Source of the DNA: Saccharothrix ecbatanensis
GTDB taxonomy: Bacteria > Actinomycetota > Actinomycetes > Mycobacteriales > Pseudonocardiaceae
Assembly (NCBI RefSeq): GCF_014205015.1
Contig: NZ_JACHMO010000001.1
Coordinates: 8,246,001 to 8,310,000 of the forward strand
DNA length: 64,000 bases
Direction of reading: 5' to 3'
Below the pieces are notes generated by a model. The model was not told where the DNA came from. It saw only the letters and a program-made list of their open reading frames with translations, and did not search any database. Every line of letters begins with the position of its first letter. The stretch's first letter is position 1. A program made the translations under genes and the position numbers. Positions 32,555-41,121 of the stretch are shown here, one piece after another.

Positions 32555-34522
32555 ATGACGAACCGGCTCGCGTCCTCGACCAGCCCGTATCTGCTCCAGC
32601 ACGCGGACAACCCGGTGGACTGGTGGCCGTGGTCGCCGGAGGCCTTCGAGGAGGCCCGCGAACGGGGTGTGCCGGTGCTGCTCTCGGTCGGGTACGCGGC
32701 GTGCCACTGGTGCCACGTGATGGCGCACGAGTCGTTCGAGGACGAGGCGACCGCGGCGTACATGAACGAGCACTTCGTCAACGTGAAGGTGGACCGCGAG
32801 GAGCGGCCGGACGTGGACGCGGTGTACATGGCGGTCACGCAGGCGCTCAGCGGGCATGGTGGGTGGCCGATGACGTGCTTCCTCACGTCCGACGGCGAGC
32901 CGTTCTACGCGGGCACGTACTTCCCGCCGTCGCCGCGCCACGGCATGCCGTCGTTCCGCCAGGTGCTGGAGGCCATCGACCACGCGTGGCGTGAGCAGGG
33001 CGACGAGGTGCGCGAGTCGGCGGCGGGGATCGTGTCGCAGCTGGCGTTCAAGCCGCTGCCGCAGTCCACTGTGGACGACGACGTGCTGGCGGGCGCGGTG
33101 GTGTCGTTGCTGGGCCACTTCGACCGGTCCAACGGCGGGTTCGGCGGCGCGCCGAAGTTCCCGCCGTCGATGGTGCTGGAGTTCCTGCTGCGGCACCACG
33201 AGCGGACCGGGTCGGTGGAGGCGCTGTCGATGGCGCGGGCGACGTGCGACGCGATGGCGAACGGCGGGCTGTACGACCAGCTCGCGGGCGGGTTCGCGCG
33301 GTACAGCGTGGACGCGGCGTGGGTGGTGCCGCACTTCGAGAAGATGTTGTACGACAACGCGCTGCTGCTGCGCGTCTACACGCACCTGAGCCGCCGTGCC
33401 GACAACCCGCGGTACCGGGCGGTGGTGCGTGAGACGGCCGAGTTCCTGCTCCGGGACCTGGGCACGCCGGAGGGCGGGTTCGCGGCGTCGCTGGACGCGG
33501 ACACCGAGGGCGTCGAGGGGTCGACGTACGTGTGGACGCCCGCGCAGTTGGTCGAGGTGCTGGGGATGGCGGCCGGAGCGCGCGCTGCGGAGCTTTACGG
33601 CGTGACGGACGAGGGCACGTTCGAGCACGGTTCGTCGACGTTGCGGATGTTCGGCACACCGGACCCGGAGATCGCCGCCAAGCTGTTGGAGGCACGGGAC
33701 CGACGGCCGCAGCCAGGGCGTGACGACAAGGTCGTGACGGCGTGGAACGGGTTGGCGATCGCGGCGCTGGCCGAGGCGGGTGCGGTGTTCGGCGAGCCGA
33801 GGTGGGTGGAGGCCGCGGCGCGGGCGGCGTCGTTGGTGCTGGACGTGCACCTGGTCGACGGGCGGCTGCTGCGCACGTCGCGCAACGGTGTCGTGGGCAC
33901 GGCGGCGGGGGTGCTGGAGGACTACGGCTGCTTCGCCGACGGCCTGTTGGCGCTGCACCAGGCTACGGGGGAGGTGCGGTGGTTCACCGTGGCCGGTGAG
34001 CTGCTGGACACCGCGCTGGCCAGGTTCGCGGGGGACGAGCCCGGCGTCTACTACGACACGGCGGACGACGCGGAGGCGTTGGTGCAGCGGCCGTCAGACC
34101 CGTCGGACAACGCGAGCCCGTCCGGTGCGTCTTCGTTGGCTTCGGCGCTGGTGACGGCGTCGGTGCTGGGCGGTCCTTCGACCTACCGTGACGCGGCCGA
34201 GGCAGCCGTGGCCCGAGCCGGACTGCTGGCCGCCCGTGAGCCCCGGTTCGCCGGGAACTGGCTGGCCGTGGCGGAGGCGATGGCGCTGGGGCCGGTGCAG
34301 GTCGCGGTGGTCGGGGACGCATCCGACCTGGTCACGGCCGCGTGGACCGGCGTGCATGGTGGAGGCGTCGTGGTGGCGGGCGCCCCGGACTCCGCGCCGT
34401 TGCTCGCCGACCGGCCTCTGGTGGACGGCGCACCGGCGGCCTACGTGTGCCGCGGCTACGTCTGCGACCGACCGGTGACGTCCGTGGAAGACCTGACCGC
34501 CGCCCTCGCCGTCCACCGCTAG
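32555..34522 (+). CDS. YyaL/spermatogenesis-associated-20-type thioredoxin-domain protein
   Basis: 655 residues. The N-terminal DUF255 thioredoxin fold ([31 protein letters not shown] with CxxC-like Cys50/Cys53, [29 protein letters not shown]) is followed by a long alpha/alpha toroid resembling glycosyl hydrolases ([48 protein letters not shown]). It corresponds to Rv1084. The function of the family is not established; N-acylglucosamine epimerase-like barrels suggest a sugar or nucleotide substrate. Its 5' end was duplicated at 30650-31112. Confidence 0.9.
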   Translation: MTNRLASSTSPYLLQHADNPVDWWPWSPEAFEEARERGVPVLLSVGYAACHWCHVMAHESFEDEATAAYMNEHFVNVKVDREERPDVDAVYMAVTQALSGHGGWPMTCFLTSDGEPFYAGTYFPPSPRHGMPSFRQVLEAIDHAWREQGDEVRESAAGIVSQLAFKPLPQSTVDDDVLAGAVVSLLGHFDRSNGGFGGAPKFPPSMVLEFLLRHHERTGSVEALSMARATCDAMANGGLYDQLAGGFARYSVDAAWVVPHFEKMLYDNALLLRVYTHLSRRADNPRYRAVVRETAEFLLRDLGTPEGGFAASLDADTEGVEGSTYVWTPAQLVEVLGMAAGARAAELYGVTDEGTFEHGSSTLRMFGTPDPEIAAKLLEARDRRPQPGRDDKVVTAWNGLAIAALAEAGAVFGEPRWVEAAARAASLVLDVHLVDGRLLRTSRNGVVGTAAGVLEDYGCFADGLLALHQATGEVRWFTVAGELLDTALARFAGDEPGVYYDTADDAEALVQRPSDPSDNASPSGASSLASALVTASVLGGPSTYRDAAEAAVARAGLLAAREPRFAGNWLAVAEAMALGPVQVAVVGDASDLVTAAWTGVHGGGVVVAGAPDSAPLLADRPLVDGAPAAYVCRGYVCDRPVTSVEDLTAALAVHR

Positions 34523-34600
34523 CGAACCCACCTTGTACCGCCGTGTAAGCGGCGTAACGTCGGCATGGACGTAATCATGTAATCAAGGTGGGTGGTTCCG

Positions 34601-35158
34601 ATGCGACGTGGATGGGGAGGCCGGGGCGGGTGGCAGCAGGCCGACCAGCCGCCGGCGGACGACGCGGCGGGCTGGTTCGGCGGGAGGCTGCCCGACGACT
34701 GGTTCACCGAGGCGCCGGTGGTCACGGTGGACCGTGAGGAGATCCTGGTAGTCGGCACCCTGCCGCCGCTCGCCGGTGAGTTCGCCGACGACGCGGAACG
34801 TTCGGCAGCCGAATCGGGCCGGATCAGCCGGTTCCGTGAGCAGACCAGGGATGAACGGATCGAGATAGCGCGCCAAGCCGAGCACCGTTACCAGCGCAAG
34901 GTCGCCTGGGGTGCGCGGATCGGCGGCACGGAGGAACTGTTCACGACGCTGTCCGTGCCGGTGATGACGCGCTTGCGGCAGCCCGAGCGCAAGGTGCTCG
35001 ACACCCTCGTGGCAGCCGGCGTCGCAAGGTCCCGTTCAGAGGCCCTGGCGTGGGCGGTCAGGCTGGTGGGCGAGCACGCCGACACCTGGCTCACCGACCT
35101 CCGCGAAGCGATGACCAGGGTGGACGACCTCCGCGCCCAAGGCCCCGACCGGGCCTGA
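34601..35158 (+). CDS. Hypothetical protein with RHH-like C-terminal part
   Basis: 185 residues from ATG 34601 (GTG 34592 is also possible). The N-terminus is Gly/Trp/Asp-rich; the middle is helical and charged (RISRFREQTRDERIEIARQA). Near residue 120 is a TLSVPVMTRLRQPERKVLDT strand-helix followed by LVAAGVARSRSEALAWAVRL, which resembles a ribbon-helix-helix unit, though usually found at the N-terminus of RHH proteins. The gap before it contains AATCATGTAATCAAGG, a short direct repeat (AATCATGT AATCAAGG) that could be an operator. Exact role unknown. Confidence 0.6.
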   Translation: MRRGWGGRGGWQQADQPPADDAAGWFGGRLPDDWFTEAPVVTVDREEILVVGTLPPLAGEFADDAERSAAESGRISRFREQTRDERIEIARQAEHRYQRKVAWGARIGGTEELFTTLSVPVMTRLRQPERKVLDTLVAAGVARSRSEALAWAVRLVGEHADTWLTDLREAMTRVDDLRAQGPDRA

Positions 35159-35180
35159 GCCGACCCGTTCAGGCGAAACC

Positions 35181-35207
35181 GCCGTCCCCGACCCTGCCGG
35201 GGACGGC
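35181..35207 (+). terminator. Terminator after the RHH-like gene
   Basis: Perfect 10-bp stem GCCGTCCCCG / CGGGGACGGC with a seven-base loop, 22 bases after the stop. Downstream, to 35370, GC content falls and nothing else is recognised. Confidence 0.85.
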
Positions 35208-35370
35208 CGTGCCCTGCCCGACCAAGCCGCGTGACCGCGCGATCGTCCCGACTGGTGCCGCCGCCGAGCTGCTTCACGCCGTCGCAGGCGGCTTGAATTG
35301 ATCCCATACAGCAGAATTCAGCAGCGCCAACGCTCGCCTTATGGCAGGTGGTGCTGCTTGTGGGATCGCT

Positions 35371-35889
35371 TTACCGATCGTTGTTGCTGTGGTGTGCTGC
35401 TATCGAGGCTTCTTCGAGCACTGCTCCTACCTTCGCAACCACCAGGAGAAGCGCGGCTCTTGCTGATGCGTAGTCCGCCTCGGGTGGGACGTCGACGGCC
35501 CACAATTTGCCTGCCGAGGCGGTTTCCCATGAGCAACCGAGTTGTTGCAGGACGGCTTCTATCGGGGCTACTGCGTCTTGACCGGGAATGTTGATCTGAA
35601 CAGTGGAGTGTCCAGATCTCGCGAGAAGTTCCTCGAAGACCAACTCTCGTCGGTCGTGATCGGCTCGAACCCGCACGGTATCGCCGAAGGCCACACCTTG
35701 GACGAAGAACGGGATGTTGCGCACCTGTACGACCATCCGCGTAGTTGTCTTCTCCGTCCACAGCCTCTCCGCGGACGCTGCGGCGAACCCCGATTCGGTC
35801 CCGTCCCGCAGGTCAAAGGCAACCTTGAACATCCGGCGCTTGCTCGGCGGTGCCGCAGCTTCGTGGTCGGGAGGGCGTGGCTGAGTCAC
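35371..35889 (-). CDS. DUF4265 domain-containing protein
   Basis: 172 residues from GTG 35889, overlapping the NUDIX stop as GTGA. The conserved VVQVRNIPFFVQGVAFGDTV motif lies near residue 55, followed by VFEELLARSGHSTVQI and LQQLGCSWETASAGKLWAVD. DUF4265 proteins are small stand-alone proteins of unknown function, common in accessory islands of actinobacteria and myxobacteria. Codon usage is less GC-rich than in the backbone, which suggests acquisition. Confidence 0.8.
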   Translation of the reverse strand: MTQPRPPDHEAAAPPSKRRMFKVAFDLRDGTESGFAAASAERLWTEKTTTRMVVQVRNIPFFVQGVAFGDTVRVRADHDRRELVFEELLARSGHSTVQINIPGQDAVAPIEAVLQQLGCSWETASAGKLWAVDVPPEADYASARAALLLVVAKVGAVLEEASIAAHHSNNDR

Positions 35890-36308
35890 AGCAGGTTCAC
35901 GCCATCATGAGCGCGAGTGTGCAATGTGGGCTCGAACGCGTCGGTGATTCGGATCGCGTAGGCAGGCGCCATTTCCTCACGTACCTCGTCCAGCGCCATC
36001 CAACGGATCTCCGCCGCTTCGTCCGTTGCGCGGCTCGGAGCGTCGAGCGGCGTGCAGCGGTAGACCAGAGCGACGATGCCTCGCTGCATGTTCTTGTAGA
36101 CGCCGGTAAGACGTTCGACCTGGACTGAAATTCCAGTCTCCTCCAGGACCTCTCGCCTGACGCCCTCCTCGAACGTTTCGTCCATCTCCAGAACTCCGCC
36201 GGGTGGCTCCCAGTGGTCGTTGTCCCTGCGGCGGATGACCAGCACTTCTCCCGAATCGTTGACCACGATTCCGGCGACGCTGACCGAATGACGAGGCGTG
36301 TCGGCCAT
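35886..36308 (-). CDS. NUDIX hydrolase
   Basis: 140 residues from ATG 36308. The Nudix box is visible as GGVLEMDETFEEGVRREVLE followed by ETGI, with the GX5EX7REUXEEXGU pattern intact (R-R-E-V-L-E-E-T-G-I), preceded by VSVAGIVVNDSGEVLVIRRR. The end contains EIRWMALDEVREEMAPAYAI. Such enzymes cleave nucleoside diphosphates linked to other moieties; substrate unknown. In actinobacteria similar genes often sit with GntR-type regulators, and a GntR remnant lies just upstream on the opposite strand. It is co-translated with the DUF4265 gene. Confidence 0.88.
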   Translation of the reverse strand: MADTPRHSVSVAGIVVNDSGEVLVIRRRDNDHWEPPGGVLEMDETFEEGVRREVLEETGISVQVERLTGVYKNMQRGIVALVYRCTPLDAPSRATDEAAEIRWMALDEVREEMAPAYAIRITDAFEPTLHTRAHDGVNLL

Positions 36309-36346
36309 TCTCCCGCTTTCGTCGCTGAGTGGACTTGTGGGCGACA

Positions 36347-36484
36347 TGGACACGTCGAAAGCTGCGGGAGCGGGTGATCGTGCGGCCTCGGCGGTACCTG
36401 GCTGATGGCCGGTCGGTGGAGGTGGCCACGTCGTACATCCCTGGGTCGATCGCCAAGGAGCGGCAAGGTCAAGCCGTGGCCTGA
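36347..36484 (+). pseudogene. GntR-family (UTRA domain) regulator remnant
   Basis: The plus-strand frame RKLRERVIVRPRRYLADGRS then VEVATSYIPGSIAKERQG matches the UTRA-domain strand seen in GntR regulators (RRRYLADGRPVEIATSYLP-like, from memory). It ends at TGA 36482-36484. No start, DNA-binding domain or C-terminal end is present, so it is a fragment. It lies upstream of the NUDIX gene, which such regulators usually control. Confidence 0.65.
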
Positions 36485-36582
36485 AGCTCGGATGCGGGCG
36501 GTTCAGCCGGCGCTGCCGGCTGAGTGCAAGGTTGACGGCCTGATCATGGGAAACGACCACCAACCAACCGCATAACCGCTGG

Positions 36583-37260
36583 TCAGGAGTAGATCGCGAA
36601 CCAGATGGCGACGTAGTGGCACAGCGCCGCCAACACCGTCGCCGCGTGGAAGAACTCGTGGTAGCCGAAGACGGCCGGCCAAGGGTTGGGCCAACGGGTC
36701 GCGTAGAACACCGCGCCGACCGTGTACAGCAGGCCGCCCACCAGCAACAGGACCAGGGCCGCCACACCCACGTGGTGGAGGAGGTCGGGGAGGACGAAGA
36801 CCGCCACCCAGCCCAGGGCGATGTAGATCGGCACGCCGAGCCACCTCGGTGCGTGCGGCCACGCGAGTTTCAGCGTCACGCCGCCCAGGGCGCCGGCCCA
36901 CACGACCAGCAGCACCACGTTGCCGGTGCCGGGGTCCATCGCGAGCAGCGCGAACGGCGTGTAGGTGCCCGCGATGAACACGAAGATCATCGAGTGGTCG
37001 AGCCGTTTCATCCACGTCCGCGCCCGCACGCTGACCCAGTTCACCCGGTGGTACAGCGCGCTCACCCCGAACAGGCCCAGCACCGTCGCCCCGTACACGG
37101 ACGTGGCCAGCGCGGCCTTCCCGGACACGGTCGCCGCCGCCAGGGCGATCAGCGTCGCGCCCGTCGCCACGGACACGACGAACGACCAGAGGTGCAGCCA
37201 GCCACGCAGCCGTGGCCGCAGCGCGGGCTCGGGCGGCTGGGGATGCGTCGACGTGGTCAC
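36583..37260 (-). CDS. trhA: Hemolysin III / PAQR family membrane protein
   Basis: 225 residues with seven membrane helices from residue 22 to 220. The zinc site of the family is visible: SALYHRVNW after helix 2 (His71) and FGYHEFFHAATVLAALCHY near the end (two His), with DHSMIFVFIAGTYTP between. The family is called hemolysin III, but related proteins are membrane homeostasis factors of the PAQR fold. Position matches Rv1085c, before the prenyltransferase gene in the opposite direction. Confidence 0.92.
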   Translation of the reverse strand: MTTSTHPQPPEPALRPRLRGWLHLWSFVVSVATGATLIALAAATVSGKAALATSVYGATVLGLFGVSALYHRVNWVSVRARTWMKRLDHSMIFVFIAGTYTPFALLAMDPGTGNVVLLVVWAGALGGVTLKLAWPHAPRWLGVPIYIALGWVAVFVLPDLLHHVGVAALVLLLVGGLLYTVGAVFYATRWPNPWPAVFGYHEFFHAATVLAALCHYVAIWFAIYS

Positions 37261-37342
37261 CTGCCCGAGGTTACGGGAGCGTCGCCGACGAGGTCAGCAC
37301 ACGAAGGCGTGACCGCGCCCACCCGGCGTACGCTCTTCCAGC

Positions 37343-38122
37343 GTGGGTCTTCGCGAACGGGTCAAGAGCGTCCTGCTCAAAGGTTACGAGTTCCGGCTCA
37401 ACCGCTGGCTCGACGGCAAGCAACGACCACGCCACGTCGGCGTGGTGCTCGACGGCAACCGCCGCTGGGCGAAGGAAGCGGGTTTCACCGATGTCGCGCA
37501 CGGCCACCGCGCGGGCGCGCGCAAGATCCTCGAACTGCTGACCTGGTGCCGCGAGGCCGAGGTCGAGGTGGTGACGCTGTGGATGCTGTCCACGGACAAC
37601 CTCGACCGACCGGCCGAAGAGCTGGAACCGCTGCTCGACATCATCGCCGACATCGTGGACGAGCTGGCCGAGCCCGGTAACCCGTGGCGCGTCCGGCACG
37701 TCGGCGCGCTGGACATGCTGCCCACCGAGACCGCCGCCCGCCTGTCCGCCGCGGCGCTGCGCACCAAGGGCCGCACCGGCCTGGAGGTCAACGTCGCGGT
37801 CGGCTACGGCGGCCGGCAGGAGATCGCGGACGCGGTCCGCAAGCTCCTCCAGAAGCACGCCGAGTCCGGCGGCACGATCGAGGAGCTGGCCGAGGTCCTG
37901 GACGTCGACCACATCGCCGAACACCTCTACACGTCCGGCCAGCCCGACCCGGACCTGCTCATCCGCACCTCGGGCGAGCAGCGGCTGTCCGGGTTCATGC
38001 TGTGGCAGTCCGCGCACTCCGAGTTCTGGTTCTGCGAGGCCTACTGGCCGGAGTTCCGCCGCACCGACTTCCTGCGAGCCCTGCGCGACTACGCGGTCCG
38101 GCACCGCCGCTTCGGCTCGTAG
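37343..38122 (+). CDS. uppS: cis-Prenyltransferase (short-chain isoprenyl diphosphate synthase, Rv1086-like)
   Basis: 259 residues from GTG 37343. The first catalytic motif VGVVLDGNRRWAKEAGF carries the Asp and RRW of cis-prenyltransferases. Further motifs are GHRAGARKILELL, TLWMLSTDNLDRP, LEVNVAVGYGGRQEIADA and DPDLLIRTSGEQRLSGFMLW. In M. tuberculosis Rv1086 makes the C15 Z,E-farnesyl diphosphate that Rv2361c extends to decaprenyl diphosphate for cell-wall synthesis. Position suggests the same role; chain length cannot be read from the sequence. Confidence 0.92.
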   Translation: MGLRERVKSVLLKGYEFRLNRWLDGKQRPRHVGVVLDGNRRWAKEAGFTDVAHGHRAGARKILELLTWCREAEVEVVTLWMLSTDNLDRPAEELEPLLDIIADIVDELAEPGNPWRVRHVGALDMLPTETAARLSAAALRTKGRTGLEVNVAVGYGGRQEIADAVRKLLQKHAESGGTIEELAEVLDVDHIAEHLYTSGQPDPDLLIRTSGEQRLSGFMLWQSAHSEFWFCEAYWPEFRRTDFLRALRDYAVRHRRFGS

Positions 38123-38161
38123 CCCGCCCGCGTCCCGGTTCACGGAAGACCCCGACTACGC

Positions 38162-38202
38162 CCAAGGGCGGCGCACCCCGTGCAGGGGAGCGCCGCCCTT
38201 GG
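38162..38202. terminator. Bidirectional terminator after the prenyltransferase gene
   Basis: Perfect 13-bp stem CCAAGGGCGGCGC / GCGCCGCCCTTGG between convergent genes, with a 15-base loop that can itself pair (CCCC/GGGG). Confidence 0.88.
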
Positions 38203-38219
38203 CGGACATCAGCGTGGAC

Positions 38220-38561
38220 TCAGTTGCCTGCGCCCTGGCCGTGCGTGTCGTTGTCGTCGTTGTCCGTGTTGATGCAGTAGCTCTCGTCGTTGTTCGAGAG
38301 GATCGGGATCGCGATCACGTTGACCTCGACCTCGCAGACGTTGATGTTGCTCAGCAGGTCGGAGTCCTGCGCGAAGTTGATCAGGCCGAACTGGTCGGCG
38401 TAGTCGCCGTCCTCCGCGTCCTCCTGGTAGTTGTTCTCCAGTTCACCGATGGCGGTGTTGACGTCGCCCTGACCGTCCCAGTGCGGGGTGGCGAACGCGG
38501 GAGAGCCAAGCATCATGAGGCCAGCCGCGGCGATGGCGACGGCGCCTGCCTTCTTCAACAT
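38220..38561 (-). CDS. Small secreted two-cysteine protein (rodlin-like), copy 1
   Basis: 113 residues from ATG 38561, ten bases after AGAGGAG. A clear signal peptide is present (MLKKAGAVAIAAAGLMM, ending near AFA). The mature part is acidic and Asn/Asp-rich, then carries FGLINFAQDSDLLSNINVC and VEVNVIAIPILSNNDESYC, followed by a NTDNDDN tail. The two Cys bracket a hydrophobic VNV-IPI-LS strand, the same layout I know from Streptomyces rodlins. It probably acts at the cell surface. A paralog lies immediately upstream at 38904. The rodlin comparison is inference from pattern. Confidence 0.75.
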   Translation of the reverse strand: MLKKAGAVAIAAAGLMMLGSPAFATPHWDGQGDVNTAIGELENNYQEDAEDGDYADQFGLINFAQDSDLLSNINVCEVEVNVIAIPILSNNDESYCINTDNDDNDTHGQGAGN

Positions 38562-38570
38562 GTAGAACAC

Positions 38571-38903
38571 ACTCCTCTAGTGGGGAATTGATGTGACGCC
38601 CAGAACCTCGTCCGTACATTCCGGAGCATTCGGGGAGTCTGGCGGCTCAGGCGGTTTGCCCTCGCCTCGGTAATTTACCGACTTGCCTTGCGGATTGCAC
38701 CAGGTCGACACCATCGTGTGAACGTCACATTTTCGATTTGGTTATCGGACCTGTTCAGGGCAACACCACCGCGTCACGTGACGCCCATTGAAGCTATTGC
38801 CGGACGGGGTATTTCAACGGTGGTGCGCACGTCCTGATCGGTCCCACCGGCTGTCGCGCGGTGGATCGGGCGTGTCGATCTGGCGGGCGGAACGTCGGTG
38901 GAG
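38571..38903. other. 333-bp gene-free region with two dyads upstream of the secreted-protein gene
   Basis: No coding sequence is supported. The region is less GC-rich than the rest. Two palindromes stand out: TCGGTAA-T-TTACCGA at 38667-38681 and the perfect 14-mer GCGTCACGTGACGC at 38771-38784. TGTGAACGTCACA at 38717-38729 is a weaker dyad. Promoter and operator elements for copy 1 (transcribed leftwards) are expected here. Confidence 0.6.
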
Positions 38904-39242
38904 TCAGCCGTTGTCGTCGTTGTCGGTGTTGATGCAGACGACCTCGTCGTTGTTCGACAGGATCGGCACGGCGAGGACGTTGACCTCGACGTTGCAGATG
39001 TTGATGTTGCTCAGCACGTCGGAGTCCTCGGCGAAGTTGATCAGGCCGGTCTGGTGGACGTGGGCGCCGTCGTCATCGTCTTCCGGGATCCACGGCTGCC
39101 AATGGCCGTCCCCCGAGTGACCGTGACCGGGTGCGTATCCGTCACCGTGGTCGTCGGGCTCACCCGTCACGGCGAATGCCGGAGCGCCGACCATCATCAG
39201 ACCGGTCACGATCGCGGCGACCCTGCTCGCCTTCTTCAGCAC
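38904..39242 (-). CDS. Small secreted two-cysteine protein (rodlin-like), copy 2
   Basis: 112 residues from GTG 39242 (VLKKASRVAAIVTGLMMVG), seven bases after AGAGGAG. The signal peptide is near identical in layout to copy 1. The linker is His/Gly/Asp-rich (DDHGDGYAPGHGHSGDGH, WQPWIPEDDDDG), possibly metal-binding. The conserved block TGLINFAEDSDVLSNINIC and VEVNVLAVPILSNNDEVVC follows, with the same NTDNDDN end. The C-terminal 50 residues are conserved between the copies and the N-terminal parts differ, as in a duplicated family with a fixed assembly module. A longer upstream frame is spurious. Confidence 0.75.
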   Translation of the reverse strand: MLKKASRVAAIVTGLMMVGAPAFAVTGEPDDHGDGYAPGHGHSGDGHWQPWIPEDDDDGAHVHQTGLINFAEDSDVLSNINICNVEVNVLAVPILSNNDEVVCINTDNDDNG

Positions 39243-39476
39243 TTCAACACTCCTCTTTGTGGGATTCCCCGTCGGTCCTGTGGTGCCGGGAAGCCCGGAT
39301 GTGGGTTGTCTGACGGGCAAACTACCGAACCGCTGGTCCCGACTGGATCTCAATAACACCATTGTGTGATCCACTGATGGTTGGTATCCCTCGTTACGGT
39401 GTCTTTCCCCGTCATGATTCGTCGTGGGCGTTCCCGTGTGGTAGTCCGCCAGGTCATCTCGTATGGTCTTCAGTCC

Positions 39477-40715
39477 GTGGATGGCGACACGATCGTGCGC
39501 GAGTACCTGCTGCTCTGTTTGCGGCTGGACCGCCTGTCGCCCGGCCTGGTCGACTCGTTCACCGGAGACCGGGCGCTGCGCCGCGCCGTCGACACCGAGC
39601 CGAGGCCGCACCCGGTCGCGCTGGCCGGCCGCGCCACGCTGCTGCGCCGCGAACTGCGTGACGTCGACCTCGAACCGGACCGCCGGCGGTTCCTCGACGC
39701 CCACCTGGTGGCGGCCGAGACCACCGCGCGCAAGCTCGCCGGCGTGCGGATCGGCTTCGTGGACGAGGTGCGGGCGTACTTCCAGGTCGACATCCGCCCC
39801 GGCCACCCCGACACCTACCGCCGCGCGCACCTCCAGCTGGACGAGGTGCTGCCCGGCCACGGCTCGGTGGCCGAACGGCTCGCCGACCACCGCGCCCTGG
39901 ACGCGGTGCCGCCGCACCGGCTCAAGGCCGCCGTGCACGCCCTGTCCAGCGCGCTGCGCGACCGTGTAAGACAGCGGTTCGAGCTGCCCGCGAACGAGGT
40001 CGTGGAGTACGAGGTCGTCACCGACAAGCCGTGGAGCGGCTTCAACTACTACCTGGGCGACTTCCGCTCACGGGTGGCGATCAACGCCGACCTGGGCCAC
40101 CGGATGTCGAACCTGCCGCACCTCGTCGCGCACGAGTCCTACCCCGGCCACCACACCGAGCACTGCCGCAAGGAGGTCGGCCTGGTCGGCAAGCGCGGCC
40201 ACGCCGAGCAGTCCCTGTTCCTGATCAACTCGCCGCAGTGCCTGACCGCCGAGGGCATGGCCGAGCTGGGCCTGCACGCCGTCGTCGGAGCCGGCTGGGG
40301 GCGGTGGACCGAGGACGTCATGGCCGACCTGGGCCTGAGGATGGACGGCGACCTGGCCGAACGCGTCGAGGGCGCGCTGTCCGGGCTGCTCACCGTGCGG
40401 CAGGACGCGGCCCTGATGTTGCACGACCAGCGCGCCCATCCGGACGACGTGGTGGCGTTCCTGTGCCGCTGGCTGCTCGTTCCGGAACGCCGTGCCCGCC
40501 ACATGCTGCGCTTCCTCGGTGACCCTCTGTGGCGGGCGTACACGACGACGTACGTGGAAGGCGTTCGACTTGTCCGCGCCTGGTTGGACTTGCGTGCACC
40601 GACGGACACTCTGGGTGACAGGTATTTGAGACTTCTCGATGAACCCTTGACACCGGCCACGTTGACGGAGGAAGTCCGGGCGGGGGTGTCCTGGCTGTCC
40701 CGCGACCCAGGGTGA
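39477..40715 (+). CDS. DUF885-related metallopeptidase-like protein
   Basis: 412 residues from GTG 39477. The zinc motif LVAHESYPGHHTEHCRKEVG lies near residue 219, followed by a possible Glu in LTAEGMAELGLHAV. C-terminal part: HMLRFLGDPLWRAYTTTYVE. It resembles the DUF885 protein at 10081-11715 in the HEsyPGHH block but is about 130 residues shorter and otherwise divergent. No signal peptide is present. The 3' part of the gene is slightly less GC-rich. Substrate unknown. The start is uncertain, because no clear ribosome site is seen and an upstream ATG frame exists. Confidence 0.75.
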   Translation: MDGDTIVREYLLLCLRLDRLSPGLVDSFTGDRALRRAVDTEPRPHPVALAGRATLLRRELRDVDLEPDRRRFLDAHLVAAETTARKLAGVRIGFVDEVRAYFQVDIRPGHPDTYRRAHLQLDEVLPGHGSVAERLADHRALDAVPPHRLKAAVHALSSALRDRVRQRFELPANEVVEYEVVTDKPWSGFNYYLGDFRSRVAINADLGHRMSNLPHLVAHESYPGHHTEHCRKEVGLVGKRGHAEQSLFLINSPQCLTAEGMAELGLHAVVGAGWGRWTEDVMADLGLRMDGDLAERVEGALSGLLTVRQDAALMLHDQRAHPDDVVAFLCRWLLVPERRARHMLRFLGDPLWRAYTTTYVEGVRLVRAWLDLRAPTDTLGDRYLRLLDEPLTPATLTEEVRAGVSWLSRDPG

Positions 40716-41121
40716 CGACACTCGCCACCTTCGGCCGTATGGGCTCTGAGCTGCGTGGACGACCCGGTGTTGCGCCGATGTGACGGTTGCTTGTCGCCCG
40801 CGGGCACCCCAAGTGGCCGTCTTTCGGCTGTTTTGCGACGAAGTGACGAATTGACGAATCACCTGTGTGGCTGCCTGCATAAGAGGGACCAGCGGAGGTA
40901 ACTTCCGGTTGGCGGGCCGCGTCCACTGCGGGCCGCGCAGGGAGGCCCTGATCGTGGCTGTCGTCGAGTTGCCGGTTCCGCCGGCGGTGATGAGCGCGAG
41001 GGGGCCGGCACCCGGCCCTCGTGGTCGGCACGCCTGAGCTAGCGGGGCGTGCCGGTCGATCGGGGTGGTGCCTGGCCCAGCGAGGAGCGGACGCGGGTGC
41101 CGCGTTCGTGAGGGAGTTGCC
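40716..41121. other. 406-bp region without a gene
   Basis: No ORF is convincing. It contains three tandem copies of an 8-mer ending GACGAA (40835-40858), and a 9-bp inverted repeat CGGCACGCC / GGCGTGCCG (41026-41054) about 70 bases before phoH2. The rest is GC-rich and featureless. A leader or promoter of phoH2 is expected here. Confidence 0.5.

Noticed and set aside
39381..39476. Extended N-terminus of the second DUF885 protein
   Set aside because: The 32 extra residues are basic and lack a signal or ribosome site; GTG 39477 fits the family better, although the start stays uncertain.
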